Source of the DNA: Pseudomonas sp. 102515
Lineage (GTDB): Bacteria; Pseudomonadota; Gammaproteobacteria; Pseudomonadales; Pseudomonadaceae
DNA length: 64,000 nt
Reading direction: 5' to 3'
Assembly (NCBI RefSeq): GCF_031085165.1
Contig: NZ_JAVHTY010000004.1
Coordinates: 62,001 to 126,000 of the forward strand
The number at the start of each line of letters is the position of its first letter. The first letter of the stretch is position 1. The notes beneath the pieces are model-generated. The model did no database searches. It saw nothing but the letters and a program-made list of their open reading frames with translations, and had not been told where the DNA came from. Below are positions 31,155 through 39,808 of this stretch, one piece after another. The translations under genes and the position numbers were made by a program.

Positions 31155-31894
31155 TGGCGGGCCGCCTGCTCGGCCTGGGCGTCGGCCCCGGCGATCCGGA
31201 ACTCATCACCCTGAAGGCCCTGCGCCTGCTGCAGGGCGCGCCGGTGGTGGCCTATTTCGTCGCCAAGGCCAAGGCCAGCGCGGGCCAGGGCGGCAATGCC
31301 TATGGCGTCATCGAGGGCTATCTGCTGGACGGCCAGCAGCGCCTGCCGCTGGTCTATCCGGTGACCACCGAGAAGCTGGCGCCGCCGCTGTCCTACGAGA
31401 CGGTGATCGCCGACTTCTACGACACCGCCGCCGCCCAGGTGGCCGACCATCTGGACGCCGGTCGCGACGTGGCGGTGATCTGCGAGGGCGATCCCTTCTT
31501 CTACGGCTCCTACATGTACCTGCACGACCGCCTGGCCGAGCGCTACGAAGCCCAGGTGGTGCCGGGGGTCTGCTCCATGCTCGGCGGCGTGGCCATGCTC
31601 GGCCTGCCGCTGGTCTATCGCAACCAGACCCTCACGGTGCTCTCCGGGGTGCTCTCCGCGGAGGAACTCAAGGCGCGCCTGGCCAGCGCCGACGCCGCCG
31701 TGGTGATGAAGCTCGGGCGCAACTTCGAGAAGGTGCGCCAGGTGCTGCGTGAGCTGGGCCTGGACGAGCGTGCCCGCTATATCGAGCGCGCCACCATGGA
31801 CAACCAGCGCATCGTCGCGCTGGACGCCGTCGACCCCATGGCCTCGCCGTATTTCTCGCTGGTGGTGGTGCCGGGGGTGAAATGGAAGGGTTGA
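31154..31894 (+). CDS. cobI: Precorrin-2 C20-methyltransferase CobI
   Basis: A 246-residue tetrapyrrole methylase adding the C-20 methyl to precorrin-2. It shows [15 protein letters not shown] at the N-terminus, [17 protein letters not shown], and [17 protein letters not shown] 31154 shares one base with the cobH stop; GTG 31151 is an alternative start. Its stop lies 13 bases inside cobJ, so the four genes are tightly coupled. Confidence 0.93.
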   Translation: MAGRLLGLGVGPGDPELITLKALRLLQGAPVVAYFVAKAKASAGQGGNAYGVIEGYLLDGQQRLPLVYPVTTEKLAPPLSYETVIADFYDTAAAQVADHLDAGRDVAVICEGDPFFYGSYMYLHDRLAERYEAQVVPGVCSMLGGVAMLGLPLVYRNQTLTVLSGVLSAEELKARLASADAAVVMKLGRNFEKVRQVLRELGLDERARYIERATMDNQRIVALDAVDPMASPYFSLVVVPGVKWKG

Positions 31895-33552
31895 GCCCGG
31901 CCATCGTCATCCTCGGTCCCGGTGCCCTGGCCACTGCCCGCCGCTTGCAGGGCGGCCTGCCGGGCAGCCTGGTGCACGGCCTGGCCGGGCGGGTCGAAGG
32001 CGATGTCAGCTACAGCGCCTTTGGCGACCACCTGCGTGACCTCTATCGGCAACAGCGCCCGCTGCTGGTGCTCTGCGCCGCCGGCATCGTCATCCGCAGC
32101 CTGGCCCCGCTGCTGGACGACAAGACCGCCGAGCCGCCGGTAGTGGCGGTGGCCGAAGATGGCAGCGCCGTGGTGCCGCTGTTGGGCGGCCTGGCCGGCG
32201 CCAATCGCCTGGCCCGTCGGCTGGGTACGCTGCTGGACGTGGCCCCGGCCATCACCACCAGCGGCGAACTGAGATTCGGCACCTGCCTGCTTGATCCACC
32301 GGCCGGCTATGCGCTGGCCGACGTCGACGTGGCCAAGCACCGGGTGGCCGATCTGCTGGCCGGCGCCCCGGTGCGCATCGAGGGCGAGGCGTCCTGGCTG
32401 GATGAGGTACCCCTGGCCCGCGATCCCGAGGCGCGGCAACGCATCCTGGTCTCGCCCATGACCAGCGCCGACGACCACACCCTCCTGATCCATCCCCGCG
32501 CCGTGCTGGTGGCGGTGCGCGCCGATGCCGCCGCCGCCGCCGTGACCGCGCTGCTCGCCAGCACCGGCTATGCGCCGGGTGCCGTGGCGGTGCTGCTGGC
32601 GCGGGCGGAAGACATGGCCGCGCCCGGCCTCGCCGAGCTGAGCCAGACGCTGGCCGTACCCCTGAGATTCGTCGACACCCGCACCCCGGACTTCGCCCGG
32701 GCGACGGTGGCGCGGGCCCAGGCCCAGGGCCTCGCCCTGCACCTGCATGACCGGCCACTGGACGCCGAGGACCTCGGCCAGCGGCGTGGGCGTCTCAGCG
32801 TGGTGGGTCTCGGCCCCGGCGCGGTCGAGCTCATGGCACCCGTGGTGCGCCGCGCCCTGGACCAGGCCCAGGACGTGCTCGGCTACGCCACCTACGTGCA
32901 GATGGCCGGCCCCTTGCGCCCGGATCAGCTGGCTCATGCCAGCGACAATCGCGAGGAGTTGCAGCGTGCCCGCCACGCCTTCGAACTGGCCGCCAGCGGC
33001 CGCCAGGTGGTCATGGTCTCGTCCGGCGATCCGGGCGTCTTCGCCATGGCCGCTGCGGTGCTGGAGGTGCTGGAAGGCGCCGCTGACCCGCGCTGGGCCG
33101 CGGTGGAGCTGGAGATCCTGCCGGGCATCACCGCGGCCATGGCCAGCGCCGCCCTGGCCGGGGCACCGCTGGGCCACGACTTCTGCCTGATCTCCCTGTC
33201 CGACAACCTCAAGCCCTGGGCGGTGATCGAGCAGCGCCTGCGCCAGGCCGCGGCGGCGGACCTGGCCATGGCCTTCTACAATCCCATCTCCAAGGCCCGG
33301 CCGCATCAGCTGGATCGGGCGCTGGACGTCTTGCGCAGCTGCCGTTCGGCGAACACCCCGGTGATCCTCGGTCGCGACGTCGGCCGTCCCGGTGGCGGTC
33401 TCGAATACACCAGCCTCGGCGCCCTGCGCAGCGAGATGGTGGATTCGCGCACCCTGGTGATCCTCGGCTCCAGCCATACCCGACGCTTTCCGCGGGCCGA
33501 CGGCGGCGAATGGGTCTATACGCCGCGCTGGTACGACCCAGGGTTGTTATAA
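31882..33552 (+). CDS. cobJ: CbiG-like / precorrin-3B C17-methyltransferase CobJ fusion
   Basis: A 556-residue two-part protein. Residues about 1-290 resemble CbiG/CobE proteins: [36 protein letters not shown], then a C-terminal CbiG-type segment. From about residue 305 it is a CobJ methylase ([53 protein letters not shown]). CobJ adds the C-17 methyl and contracts the ring. CbiG opens a lactone in the anaerobic route, so its domain here, with an aerobic CobG present, may have a scaffold or CobE-like role. Such fusions are known in Pseudomonas. Confidence 0.9.
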   Translation: MEGLSPAIVILGPGALATARRLQGGLPGSLVHGLAGRVEGDVSYSAFGDHLRDLYRQQRPLLVLCAAGIVIRSLAPLLDDKTAEPPVVAVAEDGSAVVPLLGGLAGANRLARRLGTLLDVAPAITTSGELRFGTCLLDPPAGYALADVDVAKHRVADLLAGAPVRIEGEASWLDEVPLARDPEARQRILVSPMTSADDHTLLIHPRAVLVAVRADAAAAAVTALLASTGYAPGAVAVLLARAEDMAAPGLAELSQTLAVPLRFVDTRTPDFARATVARAQAQGLALHLHDRPLDAEDLGQRRGRLSVVGLGPGAVELMAPVVRRALDQAQDVLGYATYVQMAGPLRPDQLAHASDNREELQRARHAFELAASGRQVVMVSSGDPGVFAMAAAVLEVLEGAADPRWAAVELEILPGITAAMASAALAGAPLGHDFCLISLSDNLKPWAVIEQRLRQAAAADLAMAFYNPISKARPHQLDRALDVLRSCRSANTPVILGRDVGRPGGGLEYTSLGALRSEMVDSRTLVILGSSHTRRFPRADGGEWVYTPRWYDPGLL

Positions 33553-33562
33553 AGTAACATTT

Positions 33563-33835
33563 GGTGCTTGAATCCTGGTCGCCGCTGGCTCACCCTCGGC
33601 GACCCCTTAGAACCTGTTCACGATCTCGCGAGCTAGAGCTAAACAAGGCGAAAATGGCTGAGGAAGCGGAGTTTACGAGTGGTAAATGAGCATTCCGAAG
33701 CCATTTTCAACGCTGTTTGGCCGACGCGCAGCAGATCGTGGACAGGTTCTTAAATCCCTTGGCGGGAAGCCGGTGAGAGTCCGGCGCGGTCGCGCCACTG
33801 TGAGCTTCGCGAGAAGCGAGCCAGACCTTGCCAGG
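33563..33835 (+). promoter_or_regulatory. Cobalamin riboswitch, interrupted by a palindromic element
   Basis: The conserved core is GGGAAGCCGGTGAGAGTCC (33764-33782), then CGCGCCACTGTGA, and a B12 box AGCCAGACCTTGCC at 33819-33832. It is followed by the leader of the BtuF-like gene. The expected 5' part is not directly upstream, where a 140-base element (33610-33749) lies. Just before that element are ATTTGGTGC (33559-33567) and a hairpin with arms GGTCGCCG/CGGCGACC, which look like the missing 5' strand and P2. The core call is firm; joining it to the upstream part across the insertion is inference. Confidence 0.8.
33610..33749 (+). repeat. MITE-like palindromic element, short form (copy A1)
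   Basis: 140 bases with 17-bp ends GAACCTGTTCACGATCT and AGATCGTGGACAGGTTC (one mismatch), plus inner inverted arms (AAACAAGGCGAAAATGGCT against AGCCATTTTCAACGCTGTTT). It is flanked on both sides by direct TTA (33607-33609 and 33750-33752). The whole can fold into one long hairpin. It encodes no protein. The second copy is at 42793-42978. Confidence 0.85.
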
Positions 33836-33880
33836 GGACATCCATCATCCACAAGGGACGCGTCATCCCGAGGAGAGTCC

Positions 33881-34897
33881 ATGTTTCGCCGTCTTCTGCC
33901 GTTGCTCAGCGCCGGCCTGCTGTTCGTTTCCCCCCTCGCCACCCAGGCGGCCAGCGCCTATCCGCTGACCGTGCACAACTGCGGTCGCGAGCTGGTCTTC
34001 GAGCGCGCGCCCCAGCGCCTGGTCAGCCTCGGCCAGGCCAGCACCGAGTTGCTCTTGCGTCTGGGCGTGAGCGCGCGACTGGTGGGCACCGGGGTCTGGT
34101 TCGGCGGCTTGCCCGTGGATCTGCAGGAGGCGGGCAAGGGCATCCCACGGCTGGCCGACAACGCCCCCAGCTTCGAGGCCGTGGTCGGCACCCGACCGGA
34201 CCTGGTGGCGGCCCAGTACACCTATCACGTCGGCCCCGGCGGCGAGGTGGCGGACTTCCCGCGCTTCGCCAAGCTCGGCATCGCCACCTATGTGGCGCCC
34301 AGCGATTGCGAAGGCAAGGCGGTTACCGCCGATTCCAACAGCGATGGCAGCCGCAGCGCCCCCTTCGACATGCAGCTGGTGACCCGTGAAGCCCGGGAGC
34401 TGGCCGCCATCCTCGATGTGCAACCGGCCGGCGAGCGCCTGGTCGCCGACCTGGACCGCCGCATCGCCGCCGCCGGTAGGCAGGCCAAGGCGGCCGAGGT
34501 CCAGGGCCGCTCGGTGCTGTTCTGGTTTTCCAGCCCCCGTCTGGAAGGGGATCCCTGGGTGGCCGGCAAGCTCGGCGCGCCGGCCTGGATCGCCCGTGCC
34601 CTGGGCCTGCGCAACGTGGTCGACAGCGCCGAAGAGTGGCCGGCGGTGAGCTGGGAGCGCATCGCCAGCCTGGACCCGGACTATATCGTGGTGGCGCGCA
34701 TGGACCGCCGCCTCTATCCCGCCGATGACGTGGACAAGAAGCTGGCCTTCCTGCGCAGTGACCCCCTGACCCGCGAATTGCGCGCGGTGCGTGAGAACCA
34801 CCTGCTGGTGGTGGACGCCCCGACCCTCAATCCCTCGCTGCGGGTGGTGGACAGCGTCGAGACCCTGGCCGCCGACCTGGCCAAGTCGCAACCATGA
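33881..34897 (+). CDS. Periplasmic substrate-binding protein, BtuF-like (B12/corrinoid ABC importer)
   Basis: A 338-residue type III (cluster A) binding protein with a signal peptide ending near residue 24. Conserved parts include APQRLVSLGQASTELLLRLG, ARLVGTGVW, and VGTRPDLVAAQYTY. It is the first gene behind a cobalamin riboswitch and is followed by overlapping BtuC-like permease and BtuD-like ATPase genes. Corrinoid uptake is therefore the best guess; cobalt-chelate or siderophore uptake is less likely. ATG 33881 follows a GAGGAG ribosome site at about 33870. Confidence 0.8.
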   Translation: MFRRLLPLLSAGLLFVSPLATQAASAYPLTVHNCGRELVFERAPQRLVSLGQASTELLLRLGVSARLVGTGVWFGGLPVDLQEAGKGIPRLADNAPSFEAVVGTRPDLVAAQYTYHVGPGGEVADFPRFAKLGIATYVAPSDCEGKAVTADSNSDGSRSAPFDMQLVTREARELAAILDVQPAGERLVADLDRRIAAAGRQAKAAEVQGRSVLFWFSSPRLEGDPWVAGKLGAPAWIARALGLRNVVDSAEEWPAVSWERIASLDPDYIVVARMDRRLYPADDVDKKLAFLRSDPLTRELRAVRENHLLVVDAPTLNPSLRVVDSVETLAADLAKSQP

Positions 34898-35928
34898 GCC
34901 TGCCCCTGGCAGCCGAGGGGGCCCGGCCCTGGCGCTGGCTGCTGGGCCTGGCCGCCGTGCTGGCGCTGGCGGCGAGCGTGGTGCTGGCGGCGTCCTTCGG
35001 CGAGATGCCCATCGCGCCCCTGACCAGTCTGCAGGCCATCGCCAATGGCCTGGGCCTGGGGCCCTATCCGGTGGAGCGCATCGTCCAGGGCATCGTCTGG
35101 GAATACCGTCTCAGTCGCGCCCTGGTGGCGGCCTGCTGCGGTGCGGGCCTGGCGGTCTCCGGCGCCATCCTCCAGGCGCTGCTGCGCAACGCCCTGGCCG
35201 AACCCTATGTGCTGGGGCTGTCGGCGGGCGCCTCCACCGGCGCGGTGCTGGTGATGCTGCTGGGCGTCGGGGGCGGGGTGCTCGGCGTGTCCCTTGGCGC
35301 CTTTCTCGGCGCGGTGCTGGCTTTCGCCGTGGTACTGCCCTTTCTCGGCAGCGGCGGCAGCACCCGCATCATCCTCGCCGGGGTGGCCGCCTCCCAGCTG
35401 TTCAATGCCCTGACCGCTTATATCGTCGCCACCGCGGCCAATGCCGAGCAGGCCCGCAGCGTGATGTTCTGGCTGCTCGGCAGCCTGGCCGGGGTGCGCT
35501 GGCCGGATGTCTGGCTGGCCGCCGGGGTGGTCCTCGCCGGCCTGCTGGTGTGCCTGGCCTGTGCCCGGGCGCTGGATGCCTTCGCCTTTGGCGAAGACGC
35601 CGCCGCCAGCCTCGGCGTGGCGGTGGGACCACTGCGCCTGCTGCTGCTGGCCGTCACCGGCCTGATCACCGCCTGCCTGGTCAGCCTGGTGGGCGCGGTG
35701 GGCTTCGTCGGCCTGGTGATCCCCCATGTGGCGCGCTTTCTGGTCGGTCCCGGGCATGGCCGGCTGCTGCCCACCTGCGCCCTGATCGGCGCGCTGTTCA
35801 TGGTGCTGGCCGACATCGTCGCCCGCACCCTGGTGGCCAAGCAGACCCTGCCCATCGGCGTGGTCACCGCCCTGGTCGGTGCCCCGGCCTTCGCCTTCAT
35901 CCTCTATCGCGCACGGGAGGTCCGATGA
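34894..35928 (+). CDS. FecCD/BtuC-family ABC permease
   Basis: A 344-residue inner-membrane permease with about ten helices. Family landmarks are the EYRLSRALVAACCGAGLAVSGAILQALLRNALAEPYVLGLSAGASTGAV block (residues about 69-117), DIRxx-like FGEDAAASLGV, and VGFVGLVIPHVARFLVGPGH, the ATPase-coupling region. It overlaps the binding-protein gene by 4 bases and the ATPase gene by 4 bases. With its riboswitch control it probably transports corrinoids. Confidence 0.88.
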   Translation: MSLPLAAEGARPWRWLLGLAAVLALAASVVLAASFGEMPIAPLTSLQAIANGLGLGPYPVERIVQGIVWEYRLSRALVAACCGAGLAVSGAILQALLRNALAEPYVLGLSAGASTGAVLVMLLGVGGGVLGVSLGAFLGAVLAFAVVLPFLGSGGSTRIILAGVAASQLFNALTAYIVATAANAEQARSVMFWLLGSLAGVRWPDVWLAAGVVLAGLLVCLACARALDAFAFGEDAAASLGVAVGPLRLLLLAVTGLITACLVSLVGAVGFVGLVIPHVARFLVGPGHGRLLPTCALIGALFMVLADIVARTLVAKQTLPIGVVTALVGAPAFAFILYRAREVR

Positions 35929-36689
35929 GCCTCGCCGCGCGCGACGTCGCCTGGAGCGCCGGCGGCCAGCCGATCCTCGCCGGGGTGACCCTCGAGGTCC
36001 CGCCCGGCGGGGTGCTCGGGCTGCTCGGCCCCAATGGTTCGGGCAAATCCAGTCTGCTGCGGCTGCTGGCCGGGCTGCGCCGGCCGGAGCAGGGCAGGGT
36101 CAGCCTCGACGCGACGCCGCTGGCCGTGCTGCGCCGGCGCGACCTGGCGCGCCGGGTCGCCCTGGTGGAGCAGCAGGCCGGTACCGAGGCCGATCTGTCG
36201 GTGGCCGAGGTGGTGCGTCTCGGGCGCACGCCCCATCGCGGCCTGCTCGATGCCTGGAGCGTCCGCGACGCCGAGGTCTGCCAGCGCGCCCTGGCCCAGG
36301 TCGGCCTGGTGGACAAGGCCGCGCGGCGCTGGCACAGCCTCTCCGGTGGCGAGCGCCAGCGCGCCCAGATCGCCCGCGCCCTGGCCCAGGAGCCCAGCGA
36401 ACTCTTGCTGGACGAACCCACCAACCACCTCGATATCCAGCACCAGCTGGAGATCCTCGACCTGGTCCGCCGCCTCCCGGCGACCTGCGTGCTGGCCATC
36501 CACGATCTCAATCTGGCCGCGCTGTTCTGCGACCGCCTGGCGGTGCTGCGCGACGGTCGCCTGGTCGCCGAAGGCGCTCCGGCCGAGGTGCTGACGGCCG
36601 CGCTGATCCATCAGGTCTGGGGGGTGAGGGCGCAGGTGACGCTGGACGGCCCCGACGGTCGGCCGACGATTCGCTATCGGCTGGGCTGA
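35925..36689 (+). CDS. BtuD/FecE-family ABC ATPase
   Basis: A 254-residue ATPase for the corrinoid-type importer. Walker A is GPNGSGKSS (about 36-44), the signature LSGGERQRAQIARAL, Walker B ELLLDEPTNHLD and switch His in LAIHDLNLA. ATG 35925 overlaps the permease stop. Its last 16 bases overlap the convergent Mpo1-like gene. Confidence 0.92.
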   Translation: MSLAARDVAWSAGGQPILAGVTLEVPPGGVLGLLGPNGSGKSSLLRLLAGLRRPEQGRVSLDATPLAVLRRRDLARRVALVEQQAGTEADLSVAEVVRLGRTPHRGLLDAWSVRDAEVCQRALAQVGLVDKAARRWHSLSGGERQRAQIARALAQEPSELLLDEPTNHLDIQHQLEILDLVRRLPATCVLAIHDLNLAALFCDRLAVLRDGRLVAEGAPAEVLTAALIHQVWGVRAQVTLDGPDGRPTIRYRLG

Positions 36690-37192
36690 CGGCGCCGCAC
36701 CGGGCCGGCTCTCTCGTCGATCACCCGCTTCAGCGCCGGGCGTCCGCCCAGCAGGAAGACCAGTTCCGCGACGATGAACAGTGGACCGATGGCCAGGCCG
36801 GCGATGTCGTCGAGAAAGGCGGGCTTGCGTCCTTCGTAGTGGTGGCCCACGAACTGGATGGCCCAGCCGACCAGGAACAGACCCAGCCCCCAGCCCAGCC
36901 AGACGCCCGTGGTCCGGGCCGCCAGCGCGGCACCCAGCCAGAGGGCAAGACCGAGCAGGACGCCCATCAGCAGCCCCAGCGGCCGATCCAGGCGCAGGTA
37001 GAAGACCGCCACCGCCCCGGCCAAAGGTACCGCGGGCGACAGCGGCCAGCCGACCAAAGTAAAGGTCGGACGCGACAGCAGGATGGCCACCGCCAGGACG
37101 ATCAGCAGGATGCCGGGAAAGTGGCTGGCGATGTTGCGCGGATCGCGGTGGTAGCTCGCGTATTGGCTGAGATGATCTTCCAGGGTTTTCAT
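36674..37192 (-). CDS. Mpo1-like (DUF962/YGL010w) membrane protein
   Basis: A 172-residue protein with about four membrane helices. The N-terminus HLSQYASYHRDPRNIASHFPGI and the later IQFVGHHYEGRKPAFLDDI hold the conserved histidines that bind iron in yeast Mpo1, a dioxygenase that alpha-oxidises 2-hydroxy fatty acids. Bacterial relatives are uncharacterised, so the function here is inferred only from family. ATG 37192 gives the normal family N-terminus. It is divergent from pcaR, and the gap includes two CGATAATCG motifs. Confidence 0.82.
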   Translation of the reverse strand: MKTLEDHLSQYASYHRDPRNIASHFPGILLIVLAVAILLSRPTFTLVGWPLSPAVPLAGAVAVFYLRLDRPLGLLMGVLLGLALWLGAALAARTTGVWLGWGLGLFLVGWAIQFVGHHYEGRKPAFLDDIAGLAIGPLFIVAELVFLLGGRPALKRVIDERAGPVRRRQPSR

Positions 37193-37279
37193 CGGCAGGC
37201 ATCCAGGCGGCTGGGCGTGACACTTCAGCATGATCCGGATAAGCGCTCGCGTCTGCGGCGGCGAGCAGAAATGCGATTG

Positions 37280-37307
37280 CGATAATCGCCCACTCGCTCG
37301 ATAATCG
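37280..37307. promoter_or_regulatory. PcaR-type direct repeats upstream of pcaR
   Basis: CGATAATCG occurs at 37280-37288 and again at 37299-37307, 19 bases apart and so on the same DNA face, starting 28 bases before pcaR. The motif is the known P. putida PcaR recognition core, so autoregulation is likely. Confidence 0.7.
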
Positions 37308-37334
37308 ATCAAAAGCCTGCCGAGGACCGGTCCG

Positions 37335-38189
37335 ATGGACGATAACCGCACCGCTCACGCCACGGGCCTGCCGCCACTGGCGGCGCCGCCCATCATCGCC
37401 TCGCCGGCCAAGCGCATCGAAGCCTTCACCGGCGACCCCAACTTCATGACCTCCCTGGCCCGCGGCCTGGCGGTCATCCATGCCTTCCAGGAGCGCAAGC
37501 GCCAGCTGACCATCGCCCAGATCAGCCATCGCACCGAGATCCCGCGCGCCGCGGTGCGCCGCTGCCTGCATACCCTGATGAAGCTGGGCTACGTCACCAC
37601 CGATGGCCGCACCTATTCGCTGCTGCCCAAGGTGCTGACCCTGGGGCATGCCTACCTGTCGTCGACGCCGCTGGCGGTCACCGCCCAGCCAGTGCTCGAC
37701 CGCCTCAGCGAACAGCTGCACGAAGCCTGTTCCATGGCCACCCTGGAAGGCGACGAGATCCTCTACATCGCCCGCTCGGCCACACCGCAGCGGCTGATCT
37801 CGGTGGACCTCAGCGTCGGCAGCCGGCTGCCGGCCTATTGCACCTCCATGGGCCGCATCCTGCTCGCCGCCCTGGACGATGCCGCCCTGCACGACTACCT
37901 GGAACACGCCGACCTGCAGGCCAAGACCAGCCGCACCCTCTATCAGCCGCCAGCGCTCATCGAGTGCCTGGGCCAGGTGCGCCAGCAGGGCTACGTCATC
38001 GTCGACCAGGAGCTGGAAGTAGGGCTGAGATCCCTGGCGGTGCCCCTGAGAGACGCTGCCGGTCAGGTGCTGGCGTCGCTCAACGTCGGCACCCACGCCA
38101 GTCGGGTCAGTCGCCAGGAGCTGGAGACGCGCTTCCTGCCGGTGCTGCTGGCGGCCAGCCAGGAATTGAGCACCCGGCTGTTTCATTAG
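37335..38189 (+). CDS. pcaR: IclR-family regulator PcaR of the beta-ketoadipate pathway
   Basis: A 284-residue regulator that activates pca genes in response to beta-ketoadipate. After a ~35-residue leader come the helix-turn-helix (LTIAQISHRTEIPRAAVRRCLHTL, residues 56-79) and the effector domain with RLISVDLSVGSRLPAYCTSMGRILLAA and LEVGLRSLAVPLRD. The N-terminal IIASPAKRIEAFTGDP and FMTSLARGLAVI are specific to PcaR. pcaK is downstream and the pcaIJF-T-BDC operon is 8.6 kb away. Confidence 0.95.
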   Translation: MDDNRTAHATGLPPLAAPPIIASPAKRIEAFTGDPNFMTSLARGLAVIHAFQERKRQLTIAQISHRTEIPRAAVRRCLHTLMKLGYVTTDGRTYSLLPKVLTLGHAYLSSTPLAVTAQPVLDRLSEQLHEACSMATLEGDEILYIARSATPQRLISVDLSVGSRLPAYCTSMGRILLAALDDAALHDYLEHADLQAKTSRTLYQPPALIECLGQVRQQGYVIVDQELEVGLRSLAVPLRDAAGQVLASLNVGTHASRVSRQELETRFLPVLLAASQELSTRLFH

Positions 38190-38199
38190 CGAATCTGGT

Positions 38200-38227
38200 C
38201 GATTATCGGCCATATCGCCGATAATCG
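38200..38227. promoter_or_regulatory. PcaR-type palindrome between pcaR and pcaK
   Basis: Perfect 11-bp arms CGATTATCGGC (38200-38210) and GCCGATAATCG (38217-38227) with a 6-base spacer, 80 bases upstream of pcaK. It is the most symmetric copy of the motif in the window. Confidence 0.75.
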
Positions 38228-38306
38228 AATTGTCAGCTGTTCGAGGTGGGCTTAACGTCGGCGCAGTGGCGCAATCCGCCGATAACAACAACACGAGCAG
38301 ACCACC

Positions 38307-39683
38307 ATGACGCAAACCCTCGCGGGCGCCGTGCCCCTGGCCGATTCTTCGGCCACGGCGACAGCCGGCACCCTGGACGTCCAGCACTTCATCAATCGCC
38401 AGGCGCTGTCCGCCTACCAGTGGCGCATCGTCGCCCTGTGCTTTCTCATCGTCTTTCTCGACGGCCTCGACACCGCGGCCATGGGCTTCATCGCCCCGGC
38501 GCTGTCGGTGGAATGGGGCATCCCGCGGGCCAGCCTGGGCCCGGTGATGAGCGCCGCGCTGGGCGGTATGGTCTTTGGCGCCCTGGGTTCCGGGCCGCTG
38601 GCCGATCGCTTCGGTCGCAAGGGCGTGCTGGTGGTCGCCACCTTCATCTTCGGCGGCTTCAGCCTGCTGTCGGCCTTCAGCGCCAACCTCGAACAGCTGG
38701 TGATCCTGAGATTCCTCACCGGGCTGGGCCTGGGTGCGGCCATGCCCAACGCCACCACGCTGCTCTCGGAATACACCCCCGAGCGCCTCAAGTCGCTGCT
38801 GGTGACCAGCATGTTCTGCGGGTTCAACCTGGGCATGGCCGGCGGCGGCTTCGTCTCGGCCTGGATGATCCCGGCCTACGGCTGGCACAGCCTGCTGGTG
38901 CTGGGCGGCGTGCTGCCCCTGGCGCTGGCCGTGGTGCTGCTGCTCTGGCTGCCGGAATCGGCGCGCTATCTGGTGGTGCACGGCAAGCGCGCCGAACGCA
39001 TCCGCCGGGTGCTGGCGCCCATCGGTCGCGAGGCCGCCGAGGCGCGACACTTCGTGGTGCCCGAGCAGCAGTCGGTCAAGACCGGCAACGTCTTCGCGGT
39101 GATCTTCAACCGCAACTACAGCGCCGGCACCCTGCTGCTGTGGCTGACCTATTTCATGGGCCTGGTGATCGTCTATCTGCTCACCAGCTGGCTGCCGACG
39201 CTGATGCGCGACGCCGGCGCCAGCCTGGAGCAGGCTGCCCTGATCGGCGCGCTGTTCCAGTTCGGCGGGGTGCTCAGCGCGGTGTTCGTCGGCTGGGCCA
39301 TGGACAGATTCAATCCGCACAAGGTGATCGGCCTGTTCTACGTCCTGGCGGGCGTCTTCGCCTATTGCGTGGGCCAGAGCCTGGGCCAGGTCGCCCTGGT
39401 CGCTACCCTGGTGCTGGTGGCCGGCATGTGCATCAACGGCGCCCAGTCGGCCATGCCGTCGCTGGCGGCACGCTACTACCCCACCCATGGCCGCGCCACC
39501 GGGGTGTCCTGGATGCTCGGCATCGGCCGCTTCGGCGCCATCACCGGCGCCTGGATGGGCGCGACCCTGCTGGGTCTGGGCTGGACCTTCACCCAGGTGC
39601 TCACCGCGCTGCTCCTGCCGGCGGGTCTCGCCGCCCTGGCGGTGCTGATCAAGGGCGTGGTCAGTCATGCCGATGCGACCTAG
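38307..39683 (+). CDS. pcaK: 4-hydroxybenzoate/protocatechuate transporter PcaK (MFS, AAHS family)
   Basis: A 458-residue aromatic acid:proton symporter with 12 helices. Conserved parts are FLIVFLDGLDTAAMGFIAPAL (helix 1, the substrate-linked DGxD motif), GPLADRFGRKGVL (loop 2-3), RFLTGLGLGAAMPNATTLLSEY and the loop 8-9 GWAMDRFNPHKV. It lies next to pcaR and behind a PcaR-like palindrome. It brings 4-hydroxybenzoate and related acids in and can mediate chemotaxis to them in P. putida. Confidence 0.93.
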   Translation: MTQTLAGAVPLADSSATATAGTLDVQHFINRQALSAYQWRIVALCFLIVFLDGLDTAAMGFIAPALSVEWGIPRASLGPVMSAALGGMVFGALGSGPLADRFGRKGVLVVATFIFGGFSLLSAFSANLEQLVILRFLTGLGLGAAMPNATTLLSEYTPERLKSLLVTSMFCGFNLGMAGGGFVSAWMIPAYGWHSLLVLGGVLPLALAVVLLLWLPESARYLVVHGKRAERIRRVLAPIGREAAEARHFVVPEQQSVKTGNVFAVIFNRNYSAGTLLLWLTYFMGLVIVYLLTSWLPTLMRDAGASLEQAALIGALFQFGGVLSAVFVGWAMDRFNPHKVIGLFYVLAGVFAYCVGQSLGQVALVATLVLVAGMCINGAQSAMPSLAARYYPTHGRATGVSWMLGIGRFGAITGAWMGATLLGLGWTFTQVLTALLLPAGLAALAVLIKGVVSHADAT

Positions 39684-39808
39684 CGTCGACGGCTTCCCCT
39701 TTGCCGGTGGCGGGCGCTAGGCGCAGGCGCTGCCACCGCGTAAAGTTGCACCCTTTGCACGCTCCGCAGTCACCCGTCTAGAGCGGGTGCAGACGTCCAA
39801 GGGGTTCC

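Noticed and set aside
35904-39668. Very long open frame on the minus strand opposite the ABC ATPase, pcaR and pcaK genes
   Set aside because: High GC removes stop codons from antisense frames. The translation is low-complexity (Gln, His, Gly, Arg rich) and three well-identified genes occupy the other strand.
39703-39740. Hairpin after pcaK as a terminator
   Set aside because: Arms are GC-rich and imperfect and no T-run follows; it may be only a chance dyad.
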